Assembly (NCBI GenBank): GCA_032622095.1
Contig: CP136061.1
Span: 93,243,345-93,307,344, forward strand
Length of the DNA stretch: 64,000 bases
Source: Siphonodentalium dalli
Lineage: Eukaryota > Mollusca > Scaphopoda > Gadilida > Siphonodentaliidae
Direction of reading: 5' to 3'
Part shown: positions 1 through 13,100 of the stretch, piece by piece
How the letters are laid out: each line of letters starts with the position of its first letter
Position numbering within the stretch: the stretch's first letter is position 1
Translations under genes and position numbers: made by a program
The notes under the pieces: model-generated
Databases searched by the model: none
What the model was told of the DNA's origin: nothing
What the model saw: the letters and a program-made list of their open reading frames with translations, nothing else

Positions 1-485
1 AATGCCAAACTAATCAATCTTTACAATCATCTCCCCATGCTTAATAGCAATCAAAATGTTGAGCCGACAGATTCATTACGAAGTATTGGAATATCCTATC
101 GTCAACCATTAATCAGCATGGTTGCTTCAAAGTTACGCGCAAGATTGGCTTCGTATATAGAGTTACATGATGCTTACATAATGTGTTTTTCTTCGTCCAG
201 CCCACTGCAGCTGGTAACTCTTTTTTTTGCGTGGTTATTTGAGGCGGTGCGTTTCTTTACCAAACACACTAACAAATTGGCTTCGTGGTATTAGAGACGG
301 TACGTTTCTTTACCAAACACACTGACAGCATTGGTGGGAGGTTTACAATAAATTGACGAATCATAAAATGCGGCTTCCTTCATCCGATACACTCATAGCA
401 TTGGTGGGAGGTTCACAGTGAGTTGACGGATAGTGTGAACATTTCGTTCCCTGCATGATTGTTGGCTGTAGTATATCACTTCGCA
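1..485 (+). mobile_element. Copy 1 of the satellite-bearing interspersed element (5' end outside window)
   Basis: The sequence from base 1 is repeated at 1,084 and 1,695. It runs into a short tract of monomer-like units at 147-332, and then into a unique 3' part containing GTGGGAGG, GAGTTGACGGATAGTG and a terminal ATATCACTTCGCA. The same 3' part ends the giant array at about 28,093, so 485 is taken as the right end. The tract holds one 58-type unit and about two 53-type units (GGCTTCGTGGTATTAGAGAC followed by a CCAAACACACTGA tail). No terminal inverted repeat is seen. The layout of a unique 5' part, a tandem core and a unique 3' part resembles the pearl/HINE-type non-autonomous elements of bivalves; that family link is inference. 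Confidence 0.8.
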
Positions 486-934
486 GAGTTGTTTCTCTTC
501 TTATATATAAGCAGCATTTAGTCAGGTAAGTCAATCGGCTATACACGCGTTAAGTGACTTATGGCGTAGCATACTATTAAAGGCACAGTTCTCTTATGCC
601 CACGTATCATTAATTTATCCAGATGTTATTGTCAATTTCACTTACAGTGACTTTCAAAGTGAATGTAACTTTGTTTAATTCGGCTTTCAGCATGCAATTG
701 CGCCAAGCACCTACTAAATCTATATTATGCCATGCTTCTCTACTCTTAACTACACACGTAAGGATCATATTCCACAAGTACAAAACCAGGGAACACTGTG
801 ATGTTCTGTCCTGGTCTGACAGGGAAATTTATATCATTGAACAATCCAGGCGAGGATATATTTCTTTGTTAATGCTTGTTGCTCAATAATCTACTTCACA
901 TGCAGTAGGGGGTGGTCACAGCAAAACAATGGTA
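486..934. other. Spacer between element copies 1 and 2; no gene recognised
   Basis: This spacer has short open frames without recognisable domains. About 105 bp near 800-905 (ATGTTCTG, CATTGAACAA and ATCTACTTCACAT landmarks in the same order) resembles 61,430-61,520, so part of it is an interspersed repeat. Confidence 0.5.
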
Positions 935-1545
935 CATAACCAATAGATGTCATCTCGCTCCTTGTGCGTTTGATTGTAAATCGCTTACAGTGCCAAGGCT
1001 AATCGGCGTGATTGGACGATTCACTAGTATGTGACATTGGTTCTCGATAATTCCAAATTTAACGGAACAGAAATCAGGTTGGGAATGCCAAACTAATCAA
1101 TCTTTACAATAATCTCACCATGCTTAATATCAATCATAATGATGAGTCGACAGATTCATTACGACGTATTGGAATATCCTATCGCCAACCATTAATCGTA
1201 TGCTTTCTTCAAAGTTACGCGCTAGATTGGCTTTGTGTATAGAGTCATACAATGTGGTTTTCTTCATCCAGACAACTGATTACTTTTATTTTCGTGGTAT
1301 TAGAGACGATGGGTTTCTTTACCAAACACACTGAAAAATTGGCTTCGTGGTATTAGAGACAGTACGTTTCTTTACCAAACACACTGATAAATTGGCTTCG
1401 TGGTATTAGAGACGGTACGTTTCTTTATCAAACACACTGACAGCATTGGTGGGAGGTTTACAATGAATTGGCTGATCCGATACACTCACAACATTGGTGG
1501 GAGGTTCACATTGAGTTGACGGATAGTGTAACATTTAGTTCCCTG
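935..1545 (+). mobile_element. Copy 2 of the satellite-bearing element, joined in tandem to copy 3
   Basis: The 5' start CATAACCAATAGATGTCATC at 935 recurs at 1,546, a tandem offset of 611 bp. The copy is truncated at its 3' end within CCCTGCAT, where copy 3 begins, so the junction lies in a short microhomology. It carries about four monomer-like units at 1,229-1,446. Compared with copy 1 it supplies the true 5' region, which is missing there because of the window edge. Confidence 0.8.
1229..1446 (+). repeat. Ancestral-type short array (about 4 units, mostly 53 bp)
   Basis: The first unit is 58-type (GGCTTTGTGTATAGAGTC start and ATGTGGTTTTCTTC middle). The next three are 53-type units with GTGGTATTAGAGAC and TTTCTTTACCAAACACACTG. 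The two types align along their length, sharing GGCTTCGTG at the start and ACACTGATAA near the end, so they are related rather than independent repeats. Confidence 0.85.
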
Positions 1546-1829
1546 CATAACCAATAGATGTCATCTCGCTCCTTGTGCGTTCTATTGTAAATCGCTTACA
1601 GTGCCCAGAGTAATCGGCGTGATTGAACGATTCAGCAGTATGTTATATTGGTACTCGAGAATTCCAAATGTAACGGATCAGAAAGCAGGTAAGGAATATC
1701 AATCTAATCAATCTTTATAATAATCTCGCCATGCATAATATCAATCAAAATGGTGAGCCAACAGATTCATTACGAAGTACTGGAATATCCTATCGCCAAC
1801 CAGTAATCAGATGATTGCTTCATAGTTAC

Positions 1830-2995
1830 TAGTCCAAGTCTTCTTGTACTAAAACCAGCTAAGATATTGGGATGGCGATGCTGGCGTTTAGTCCAAGCCC
1901 GCCCTATATGCTCGCTTATGACACGGCTTAAGCGTTAGTGACCCGCTCAAATAAAACCATAATTATATGAAGTAAAATATCACAATTGCGACAATAAACG
2001 GATATTTTCCGCAGAAGACATGCTATTTTATCTGAAACCCACATCAGTTGTGAATTTAAAACGGTAATTTAATGCGAAAAGAGACATTTACCTCAATGTT
2101 TACAATTTTTTAAAAGTATGCGAACTCGGTTGACCTCGCGAACTGTGTTCGGCATTTTCCGTTGAAAATATTCCGTAGATTTTGGACAACAACGCAAATT
2201 ACGATGAATTCTCCATTGTAATCGTAATTATGTGTGTCAATAAATAAAATAATAAATAGATTAATTAAACATTGGAGATATAAATGTAATAAACTAAATA
2301 AATGAACCTTAAGTTTGAAAAGTCCCACTAAAACGGAAGAACTATATTTCGAAACTGTGTGATTCGGTTCTCCGATTATTTTATCAACACAGATGTCAAA
2401 ATGCACACCACACGCATGGCAAGTCAGACACAAGAGATCTAATTTGCTCCAATTTTGACAAGTTGCTTGCGATAATTGTCAACAAAACTACCGTTCTGAT
2501 CCTCCATTATGTCATTAAGTTTTTAGTGCGGGAATTGTTCTGAAAGCACATAGAAAACTGGACTTTCGGGCGATCGGTTTTCGCCATTTTTGTTCGGAAA
2601 ACCCGCGCTATATATAGAAACGGAAAGTAGAATTCCCAGAACAAACAGCGAATTATGCCGAACTTATTCGGACCACTTCGGCTTTCGGTTAAAACGTAAA
2701 CAAACAGAGAAACAAATCGATGTTTGTGGCAATCAACCGGAATATTCTATGTGTAATTTAACATTAAAGTTAGATTATTATACACCATTATGACCATTAG
2801 ATGTAAGCCTTTCCGATGTCTATAGCATCATGTATTGATTTGCTAGGTAAATCGAGTAAAATACACCACAAATTCCCGCCACAGATCGTGGGCGTAACTC
2901 ATGTGGTAGGATTGGTATGCAAGCGGGCTTGGACTAAACGCCAGCATCGCCATCCCAATATCTTAGCTGGTTTTAGTACAAGAAGACTTGGACTA
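1830..2995. mobile_element. Mutator-like non-autonomous DNA transposon with 73-bp TIRs and 9-bp TSD
   Basis: The terminal inverted repeats 1,830-1,902 and 2,923-2,995 begin TAGTCCAAGTCTTCTTGTAC and are identical over about 73 bp. TAGTCCAAG occurs again near the inner end of each TIR. The insertion is flanked by a perfect 9-bp direct repeat, CATAGTTAC, at 1,821-1,829 and 2,996-3,004. The uninterrupted equivalents of the target are at 121-150 and 1,202-1,230 in the sister copies. A 9-bp target duplication with long TIRs fits the Mutator/MULE superfamily; this is inference because no transposase is present. The interior is AT-rich, and its open frames (107 codons on minus at 2,110-2,433; 67 codons on plus at 2,590-2,793) match nothing I know. 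Confidence 0.85.
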
Positions 2996-3929
2996 CATAG
3001 TTACGCGCAAGATTGGCTTCGTGTTTAAAATATGGTTTTCTTCGTCCAGCACACCGATAACATTGGCTTCGTGTATAGAGTCACACAATGTGGTTTTCTT
3101 CCTCCAGCACACTGATAACATTGGCTTCGTGTATAGAGTCACACAATGTGGTTTTCTTCCTCCAGCACACTGATAACATTGGCTTCGTGTATAGAGTCAC
3201 ACAATGTGGTTTTCTTCGTCCAGCACACTGATAATATTGGCTTCGTGTATAGAGTCACACAATGTGGTTTTTTCTTCGTCCAGCACACTGATAACATTGG
3301 CTTCGTGTATAGAGTCACACAATGTGGTTTTTTCTTCGTCCAGCACACTGATAATATTGGCTTCGTGTATAGAGCCACACAATGTGGTTTTCTTCGTCCA
3401 GCACACTGATAACATTGGGGAATGTGGTTTTCTTCGTCCAGCACACTGATAACATTGGCTTCGTGTATAGAGTCACATAGTGTGGTTTTCTTCGTCCAGC
3501 ACACTGATAACATTGGCTTCGTGTATAGAGTCACACAATGTGGTTTTCTTCCTCCAGCACACTGATAACATTGGCTTCGTGTATAGAGTCACACAGTGTG
3601 GTTTTTTCTTCGTCCAGCACACTGATAATATTGGCTTCGTGTATAGAGCCACACAATGTGGTTTTCTTCGTCCAGCACACTGATAACATTGGGGAATGTG
3701 GTTTTCTTCGTCCAGCACACTGATAACATTGGCTTCGTGTATAGAGTCACATAGTGTGGTTTTCTTCGTCCAGCACACTGATAACATTGGCTTCGTGTAT
3801 AGAGTCACACAATGTGGTTTTCTTCGTCCAGCACACTGATAACATTGGCTTCGTGTATAGAGTCACACAATGTGGTTTTCTTCGTCCAGCACACTGATAA
3901 CATTGGCTTCGTGTATAGAGTCACATAGT

Positions 3930-6900
3930 GTGGTTTTCTTCGTCCAGCACACTGGTAACATTGGTTTCGTGTATAGAGTCACATAGTGTGGTTTTCTTCG
4001 TCCAGCACACTGATAACATTGGCTTCGTGTATAGAGTCACACAATGTGGTTTTCTTCGTCCAGCACACTGATAACATTGGCTTCGTGTATAGAGCCACAC
4101 AATGTGGTTTTCTTCGTCCAGCACACTGATAACATTGGTTTCGTGTATAGAGTCACATAGTGTGGTTTTCTTCGTCCAGCACACTGATAACATTGGCTTC
4201 GTGTATAGAGTCACACAATGTGGTTTTCTTCGTCCAGCACACTGATAACATTGGCTTCGTGTATAGAGTCACACAATGTGGTTTTCTTCGTCCAGCACAC
4301 TGATAACATTGGCTTCGTGTATAGAGTCACACAATGTGGTTTTCTTCGTCCAGCACACTGATAACATTGGCTTCGTGTATAGAGTCACACATTGTGGTTT
4401 CTTCGTCCAGCACACTGATAACATTGGCTTCGTGTATAGAGTCACACAATGTGGTTTTCTTCGTCCAGCACACTGATAACATTGGCTTCGTGTATAGAGT
4501 CACACAATGTGGTTTTCTTCGTCCAGCACACAGATAACATTGGGGAATGTGGTTTTCTTCGTCCAGCACACTGATAACATTGGCTTCGTGTATAGAGTCA
4601 CACAATATGGTTTTCTTCGTCCAGCACACTGATAACATTGGCTTCGTGTATAGAGTCACATAGTGTGGTTTTCTTCCCCCAGCACACTGATAACATTGGC
4701 TTCGTGTATAGAGTCACACAATGTGGTTTTCTTCCCCCAGCACACTGATAACATTGGCTTCGTGTATAGAGTCACCCAATGTGGTTTTCTTCCCCCAGCA
4801 CACTGATAACATTGGCTTCGTGTATAGAGTCACACAATGTGGTTTTCTTCCTCCAGCACACTGATAACATTGGCTTCGTGTATAGAGTCACCCAATGTGG
4901 TTTTCTTCCCCCAGCACACTGATAACATTGGCTTCGTGTATAGAGTCACACAATGTGGTTTTCTTCCCCCAGCACACTGATAACATTCGCTTCGTGTATA
5001 GAGTCACACAATGTGGTTTTCTTCGTCCAGCACACTGATAACATTGGCTTCGTGTATAGAGTCACACAATGTGGTTTTCTTCCCCCAGCACACTGATAAC
5101 ATTGGCTTCGTGTATAGAGTCACATAGTGTGGTTTTCTTCCCCCAGCACACTGATAACATTGGCTTCGTGTATAGAGTCACACAATGTGGTTTTCTTCCC
5201 CCAGCACACTGATAACATTGGCTTCGTGTATAGAGTCACACAATGTGGTTTTCTTCCCCCAGCACACTGATAACATTGGCTTCGTGTATAGAGTCACCCA
5301 ATGTGGTTTTCTTCGTCCAGCACACTGATAACATTGGCTTCGTGTATAGAGTCACACAATGTGGTTTTCTTCCTCCAGCACACTGATAACATTGGCTTCG
5401 TGTATAGAGTCACCCAATGTGGTTTTCTTCCTCCAGCACACTGATAACATTGGCTTCGTGTATAGAGTCACACAATGTGGTTTTCTTCCTCCAGCACACT
5501 GATAACATTGGCTTCGTGTATAGAGTCACACAATGTGGTTTTCTTCGTCCAGCACACTGATAACATTGGCTTCGTGTATAGAGTCACATAGTGTGGTTTT
5601 CTTCGTCCAGCACACTGGTAACATTGGTTTCGTGTATAGAGTCACACAATGTGGTTTTCTTCGTCCAGCACACTGATAACATTGGCTTCGTGTATAGAGC
5701 CACACAATGTGGTTTTCTTCGTCCAGCACACTGATAACATTGGTTTCGTGTATAGAGTCACATAGTGTGGTTTTCTTCGTCCAGCACACTGATAACATTG
5801 GCTTCGTGTATAGAGTCACACAATGTGGTTTTCTTCGTCCAGCACACTGATAACATTGGCTTCGTGTATAGAGTCAAACAATGTGGTTTTCTTCGTCCAG
5901 CACACTGATAACATTGGCTTCGTGTATAGAGTCACACAATGTGGTTTTCTTCGTCCAGCACACTGATAACATTGGCTTCGTGTATAGAGTCACACATTGT
6001 GGTTTCTTCGTCCAGCACACTGATAACATTGGCTTCGTGTATAGAGTCACACAATGTGGTTTTCTTCGTCCAGCACACTGATAACATTGGCTTCGTGTAT
6101 AGAGTCACACAATGTGGTTTTCTTCGTCCAGCACACAGATAACATTGGGGAATGTGGTTTTCTTCGTCCAGCACACTGATAACATTGGCTTCGTGTATAG
6201 AGTCACACAATATGGTTTTCTTCGTCCAGCACACTGATAACATTGGCTTCGTGTATAGAGTCACATAGTGTGGTTTTCTTCCCCCAGCACACTGATAACA
6301 TTGGCTTCGTGTATAGAGTCACACAATGTGGTTTTCTTCCCCCAGCACACTGATAACATTGGCTTCGTGTATAGAGTCACCCAATGTGGTTTTCTTCCCC
6401 CAGCACACTGATAACATTGGCTTCGTGTATAGAGTCACACAATGTGGTTTTCTTCCTCCAGCACACTGATAACATTGGCTTCGTGTATAGAGTCACCCAA
6501 TGTGGTTTTCTTCCCCCAGCACACTGATAACATTGGCTTCGTGTATAGAGTCACACAATGTGGTTTTCTTCCCCCAGCACACTGATAACATTGGCTTCGT
6601 GTATAGAGTCACACAATGTGGTTTTCTTCGTCCAGCACACTGATAACATTGGCTTCGTGTATAGAGTCACACAATGTGGTTTTCTTCCCCCAGCACACTG
6701 ATAACATTGGCTTCGTGTATAGAGTCACATAGTGTGGTTTTCTTCCCCCAGCACACTGATAACATTGGCTTCGTGTATAGAGTCACACAATGTGGTTTTC
6801 TTCCCCCAGCACACTGATAACATTGGCTTCGTGTATAGAGTCACACAATGTGGTTTTCTTCCCCCAGCACACTGATAACATTGGCTTCGTGTATAGAGTC

Positions 6901-7115
6901 ACCCAATGTGGTTTTCTTCGTCCAGCACACTGATAACATTGGCTTCGTGTATAGAGTCACACAATGTGGTTTTCTTCCTCCAGCACACTGATAACATTGG
7001 CTTCGTGTATAGAGTCACCCAATGTGGTTTTCTTCCTCCAGCACACTGATAACATTGGCTTCGTGTATAGAGTCACACAATGTGGTTTTCTTCCTCCAGC
7101 ACACTGATAACATTG
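3930..7115 (+). repeat. Two tandem 1,605-bp segments inside the array
   Basis: The pattern of variants from about 3,930 to 5,510 recurs 1,605 bp downstream. It includes GTTTCGTG, the 57-bp TGTGGTTTCTTCG unit, the 40-bp unit and the order of CCCCC and CCTCC units. The length equals 26 standard monomers plus one 40-bp and one 57-bp unit. The similarity decays after about 7,115. This is a large, recent segmental duplication within the satellite. Confidence 0.8.
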
Positions 7116-10100
7116 GCTTCGTGTATAGAGCCACACAATGTGGTTTTCTTCCTCCAGCACACTGATAACATTGGCTTCGTGTATAGAGTCACACAATGTG
7201 GTTTTCTTCGTCCAGCACACAGATAACATTGGCTTCGTGTATAGAGTCACACAATGTGGTTTTCTTCCCCCAGCACACTGATAACATTGGCTTCGTGTAT
7301 AGAGTCACCCAATGTGGTTTTCTTCGTCCAGCACACTGATAACATTGGCTTCGTGTATAGAGTCACACAATGTGGTTTTCTTCCTCCAGCACACTGATAA
7401 CATTGGCTTCGTGTATAGAGTCACACAATGTGGTTTTCTTCCTCCAGCACACTGATAACATTGGCTTCGTGTATAGAGCCACACAATGTGGTTTTCTTCC
7501 TCCAGCACACTGATAACATTGGCTTCGTGTATAGAGTCACCCAATGTGGTTTTCTTCCCCCAGCACACTGATAACATTGGCTTCGTGTATAGAGTCACAC
7601 AATGTGGTTTTCTTCCCCCAGCACACTGATAACATTGGCTTCGTGTATAGAGTCACACAATGTGGTTTTCTTCCCCCAGCACACTGATAACATTGGCTTC
7701 GTGTATAGAGTCACACAATGTGGTTTTCTTCCCCCAGCACACTGATAACATTGGCTTCGTGTATAGAGTCACCCAATGTGGTTTTCTTCCCCCAGCACAC
7801 TGATAACATTGGCTTCGTGTATAGAGTCACCCAATGTGGTTTTCTTCCCCCAGCACACTGATAACATTGGCTTCGTGTATAGAGTCACACAATGTGGTTT
7901 TCTTCCCCCAGCACACTGATAACATTGGCTTCGTGTATAGAGTCACCCAATGTGGTTTTCTTCCCCCAGCACACTGATAACATTGGCTTCGTGTATAGAG
8001 TCACACAATGTGGTTTTCTTCCTCCAGCACACTGATAACATTGGCTTCGTGTATAGAGTCACCCAATGTGGTTTTCTTCGTCCATCACACTGATAACATT
8101 GGCTTCGTGTATAGAGTCACACAATGTGGTTTTCTTCCTCCAGCACACTGATAACATTGGCTTCGTGTATAGAGTCACCCAATGTGGTTTTCTTCGTCCA
8201 GCACACTGATAACATTGGCTTCGTGTATAGAGTCACACAATGTGGTTTTCTTCCTCCAGCACACTGATAACATTGGCTTCGTGTATAGAGCCACACAATG
8301 TGGTTTTCTTCCCCCAGCACACTGATAACATTGGCTTCGTGTATAGAGTCACACAATGTGGTTTTCTTCGTCCAGCACACTGATAACATTGGCTTCGTGT
8401 ATAGAGCCACACAATGTGGTTTTCTTCCTCCAGCACACTGATAACATTGGCTTCGTGTATAGAGTCACACAATGTGGTTTTCTTCCTCCAGCACACTGAT
8501 AACATTGGCTTCGTGTATAGAGTCACACAATGTGGTTTTCTTCGTCCAGCACACTGATAACATTGGCTTCGTGTATAGAGCCACACAATGTGGTTTTCTT
8601 CCCCCAGCACACTGATAACATTGGCTTCGTGTATAGAGTCACACAATGTGGTTTTCTTCCTCCAGCACACTGATAACATTGGCTTCGTGTATAGAGTCAC
8701 ACAATGTGGTTTTCTTCGTCCAGCACACTGATAACATTGGCTTCGTGTATAGAGTCACACAATGTGGTTTTCTTCGTCCAGCACACTGATAACATTGGCT
8801 TCGTGTATAGAGTCACCCAATGTGGTTTTCTTCCCCCAGCACACTGATAACATTGGCTTCGTGTATAGAGTCACCCAATGTGGTTTTCTTCCCCCAGCAC
8901 ACTGATAACATTGGCTTCGTGTATAGAGTCACACAATGTGGTTTTCTTCGTCCAGCACACTGATAACATTGGCTTCGTGTATAGAGTCACCCAATGTGGT
9001 TTTCTTCGTCCAGCACACTGATAACATTGGCTTCGTGTATAGAGTCACACAATGTGGTTTTCTTCGTCCAGCACACTGATAACATTGGCTTCGTGTATAG
9101 AGCCACACAATGTGGTTTTCTTCGTCCAGCACACTGATAATATTGGCTCCGTGTATAGAGCCACACAATGTGGTTTTCTTCGTCCAGCACACTGATAACA
9201 TTGGCTTCGTGTATAGAGTCACACAATGTGGTTTTCTTCGTCCAGCACACTGATAACATTGGCTTCGTGTATAGAGTCACACAATGTGGTTTTCTTCGTC
9301 CAGCACACTGATAATATTGGCTTCGTGTATAGAGTCACCCAATGTGGTTTTCTTCCCCCAGCACACAGATAACATTGGCTTCGTGTATAGAGTCACACAA
9401 TGTGGTTTTCTTCCCCCAGCACACTGATAACATTGGCTTCGTGTATAGAGTCACACAATGTGGTTTTCTTCCCCCAGCACACTGATAACATTGGCTTCGT
9501 GTATAGAGTCACCCAATGTGGTTTTCTTCCCCCAGCACACAGATAACATTGGCTTCGTGTATAGAGTCACACAATGTGGTTTTCTTCCCCCAGCACACTG
9601 ATAACATTGGCTTCGTGTATAGAGTCACACAATGTGGTTTTCTTCGTCCAGCACACTGATAACATTGGCTTCGTGTATAGAGCCACACAATGTGGTTTTC
9701 TTCGTCCAGCACACTGATAATATTGGCTTCGTGTATAGAGTCACCCAATGTGGTTTTCTTCCCCCAGCACACAGATAACATTGGCTTCGTGTATAGAGTC
9801 ACACAATGTGGTTTTCTTCCCCCAGCACACTGATAACATTGGCTTCGTGTATAGAGTCACACAATGTGGTTTTCTTCGTCCAGCACACTGATAACATTGG
9901 CTTCGTGTATAGAGTCACCCAATGTGGTTTTCTTCCTCCAGCACACTGATAACATTGGCTTCGTGTATAGAGTCACACAATGTGGTTTTCTTCCTCCAGC
10001 ACACTGATAACATTGGCTTCGTGTATAGAGCCACACAATGTGGTTTTCTTCCTCCAGCACACTGATAACATTGGCTTCGTGTATAGAGTCACACAATGTG

Positions 10101-13100
10101 GTTTTCTTCCCCCAGCACACTGATAACATTGGCTTCGTGTATAGAGTCACACAATGTGGTTTTCTTCCTCCAGCACACTGGTAACATTGGCTTCGTGTAT
10201 AGAGTCACACAATATGGTTTTCTTCGTCCGGCACACTGGTAACATTGGCTTCGTGTATAGAGTCACACAATGTGGTTTTCTTCCTCCAGCACACTGATAA
10301 CATTGGCTTCGTGTATAGAGCCACACAATGTGGTTTTTTCTTCGTCCAGCACACTGATAACATTGGCTTCGTGTATAGAGTCACACAATGTGGTTTTCTT
10401 CCCCCAGCACACTGATAACATTGGCTTCGTGTATAGAGTCACACAATGTGGTTTTCTTCCTCCAGCACACTGATAACATTGGCTTCGTGTATAGAGTCAC
10501 ACAATGTGGTTTTTTCTTCGTCCAGCACACTGATAACATTGGCTTCGTGTATAGAGTCACACAATGTGGTTTTCTTCCCCCAGCACACTGATAACATTGG
10601 CTTCGTGTATAGAGTCACACAATGTGGTTTTCTTCGTCCAGCACACAGATAACATTGGCTTCGTGTATAGAGTCACACAATGTGGTTTTCTTCGTCCAGC
10701 ACACTGATAACATTGGCTTCGTGTATAGAGTCACCCAATGTGGTTTTCTTCCCCCAGCACACTGATAACATTGGCTTCGTGTATAGAGTCACACAATATG
10801 GTTTTCTTCGTCCAGCACACTGATAACATTGGCTTCGTGTATAGAGTCACACAATGTGGTTTTCTTCCTCCAGCACACTGATAACATTGGCTTCGTGTAT
10901 AGAGTCACACAATGTGGTTTTTTCTTCGTCCAGCACACTGATAACATTGGCTTCGTGTATAGAGTCACACAATGTGGTTTTCTTCCTCCAGCACACAGAT
11001 AACATTGGCTTCGTGTATAGAGTCACACAATGTGGTTTTCTTCGTCCAGCACACTGATAACATTGGCTTCGTGTATAGAGTCACACAATGTGGTTTTCTT
11101 CGTCCAGCACACAGATAACATTGGCTTCGTGTATAGAGTCACACAATGTGGTTTTCTTCGTCCAGCACACTGATAACATTGGCTTCGTGTATAGAGTCAC
11201 CCAATGTGGTTTTCTTCCCCCAGCACACTGATAACATTGGCTTCGTGTATAGAGTCACACAATATGGTTTTCTTCGTCCAGCACACTGATAACATTGGCT
11301 TCGTGTATAGAGTCACACAATGTGGTTTTCTTCCTCCAGCACACTGATAACATTGGCTTCGTGTATAGAGTCACACAATGTGGTTTTCTTCCTCCAGCAC
11401 ACTGATAACATTGGCTTCGTGTATAGAGTCACACAATGTGGTTTTTTCTTCGTCCAGCACACAGATAACATTGGCTTCGTGTATAGAGTCACACAATGTG
11501 GTTTTCTTCCCCCAGCACACTGATAACATTGGCTTCGTGTATAGAGTCACACAATGTGGTTTTCTTCGTCCAGCACACAGATAACATTGGCTTCGTGTAT
11601 AGAGTCACACAATGTGGTTTTCTTCCTCCAGCACACTGATAATATTGGCTTCGTGTATAGAGTCACACAATGTGGTTTTCTTCCTCCAGCACACTGATAA
11701 CATTGGCTTCGTGTATAGAGTCACCCAATGTGGTTTTCTTCCCCCAGCACACTGATAACATTGGCTTCGTGTATAGAGTCACACAATGTGGTTTTCTTCG
11801 TCCAGCACACTGATAACATTGGCTTCGTGTCTAGAGTCACACAATGTGGTTTTCTTCCTCCAGCACACTGATAACATTGGCTTCGTGTATAGAGTCACAC
11901 AATATGGTTTTCTTCCTCCAGCACACTGATAATATTGGCTTCGTGTATAGAGTCACACAATGTGGTTTTCTTCCTCCAGCACACTGATAACATTGGCTTC
12001 GTGTATAGAGTCACCCAATGTGGTTTTCTTCCCCCAGCACACTGATAACATTGGCTTCGTGTATAGAGTCACACAATGTGGTTTTCTTCCTCCAGCACAC
12101 TGATAACATTGGCTTCGTGTATAGAGTCACACAATGTGGTTTTCTTCCCCCAGCACACTGATAACATTGGCTTCGTGTATAGAGTCACACAATGTGGTTT
12201 TCTTCCTCCAGCACACTGATAACATTGGCTTCGTGTATAGAGTCACACAATGTGGTTTTCTTCCTCCAGCACACTGATAACATTGGCTTCGTGTATAGAG
12301 TCACACAATGTGGTTTTCTTCCTCCAGCACACTGATAACATTGGCTTCGTGTATAGAGTCACACAATGTGGTTTTCTTCCTCCAGCACACTGATAACATT
12401 GGCTTCGTGTATAGAGTCACACAATGTGGTTTTCTTCCTCCAGCACACTGATAACATTGGCTTCGTGTATAGAGTCACCCAATGTGGTTTTCTTCCCCCA
12501 GCACACTGATAACATTGGCTTCGTGTATAGAGTCACACAATATGGTTTTCTTCGTCCAGCACACTGATAACATTGGCTTCGTGTATAGAGTCACACAATA
12601 TGGTTTTCTTCGTCCAGCACACTGATAACATTGGCTTCGTGTATAGAGTCACACAATGTGGTTTTCTTCCTCCAGCACACTGATAACATTGGCTTCGTGT
12701 ATAGAGTCACACAATGTGGTTTTCTTCCTCCAGCACACTGATAACATTGGCTTCGTGTATAGAGCCACACAATGTGGTTTTTTCTTCGTCCAGCACACTG
12801 ATAACATTGGCTTCGTGTATAGAGTCACACAATGTGGTTTTCTTCCCCCAGCACACTGATAACATTGGCTTCGTGTATAGAGTCACACAATGTGGTTTTC
12901 TTCCTCCAGCACACTGGTAACATTGGCTTCGTGTATAGAGTCACACAATGTGGTTTTCTTCCTCCAGCACACTGATAACATTGGCTTCGTGTATAGAGTC
13001 ACACAATGTGGTTTTCTTCCTCCAGCACACTGATAACATTGGCTTCGTGTATAGAGCCACACAATGTGGTTTTTTCTTCGTCCAGCACACTGATAACATT

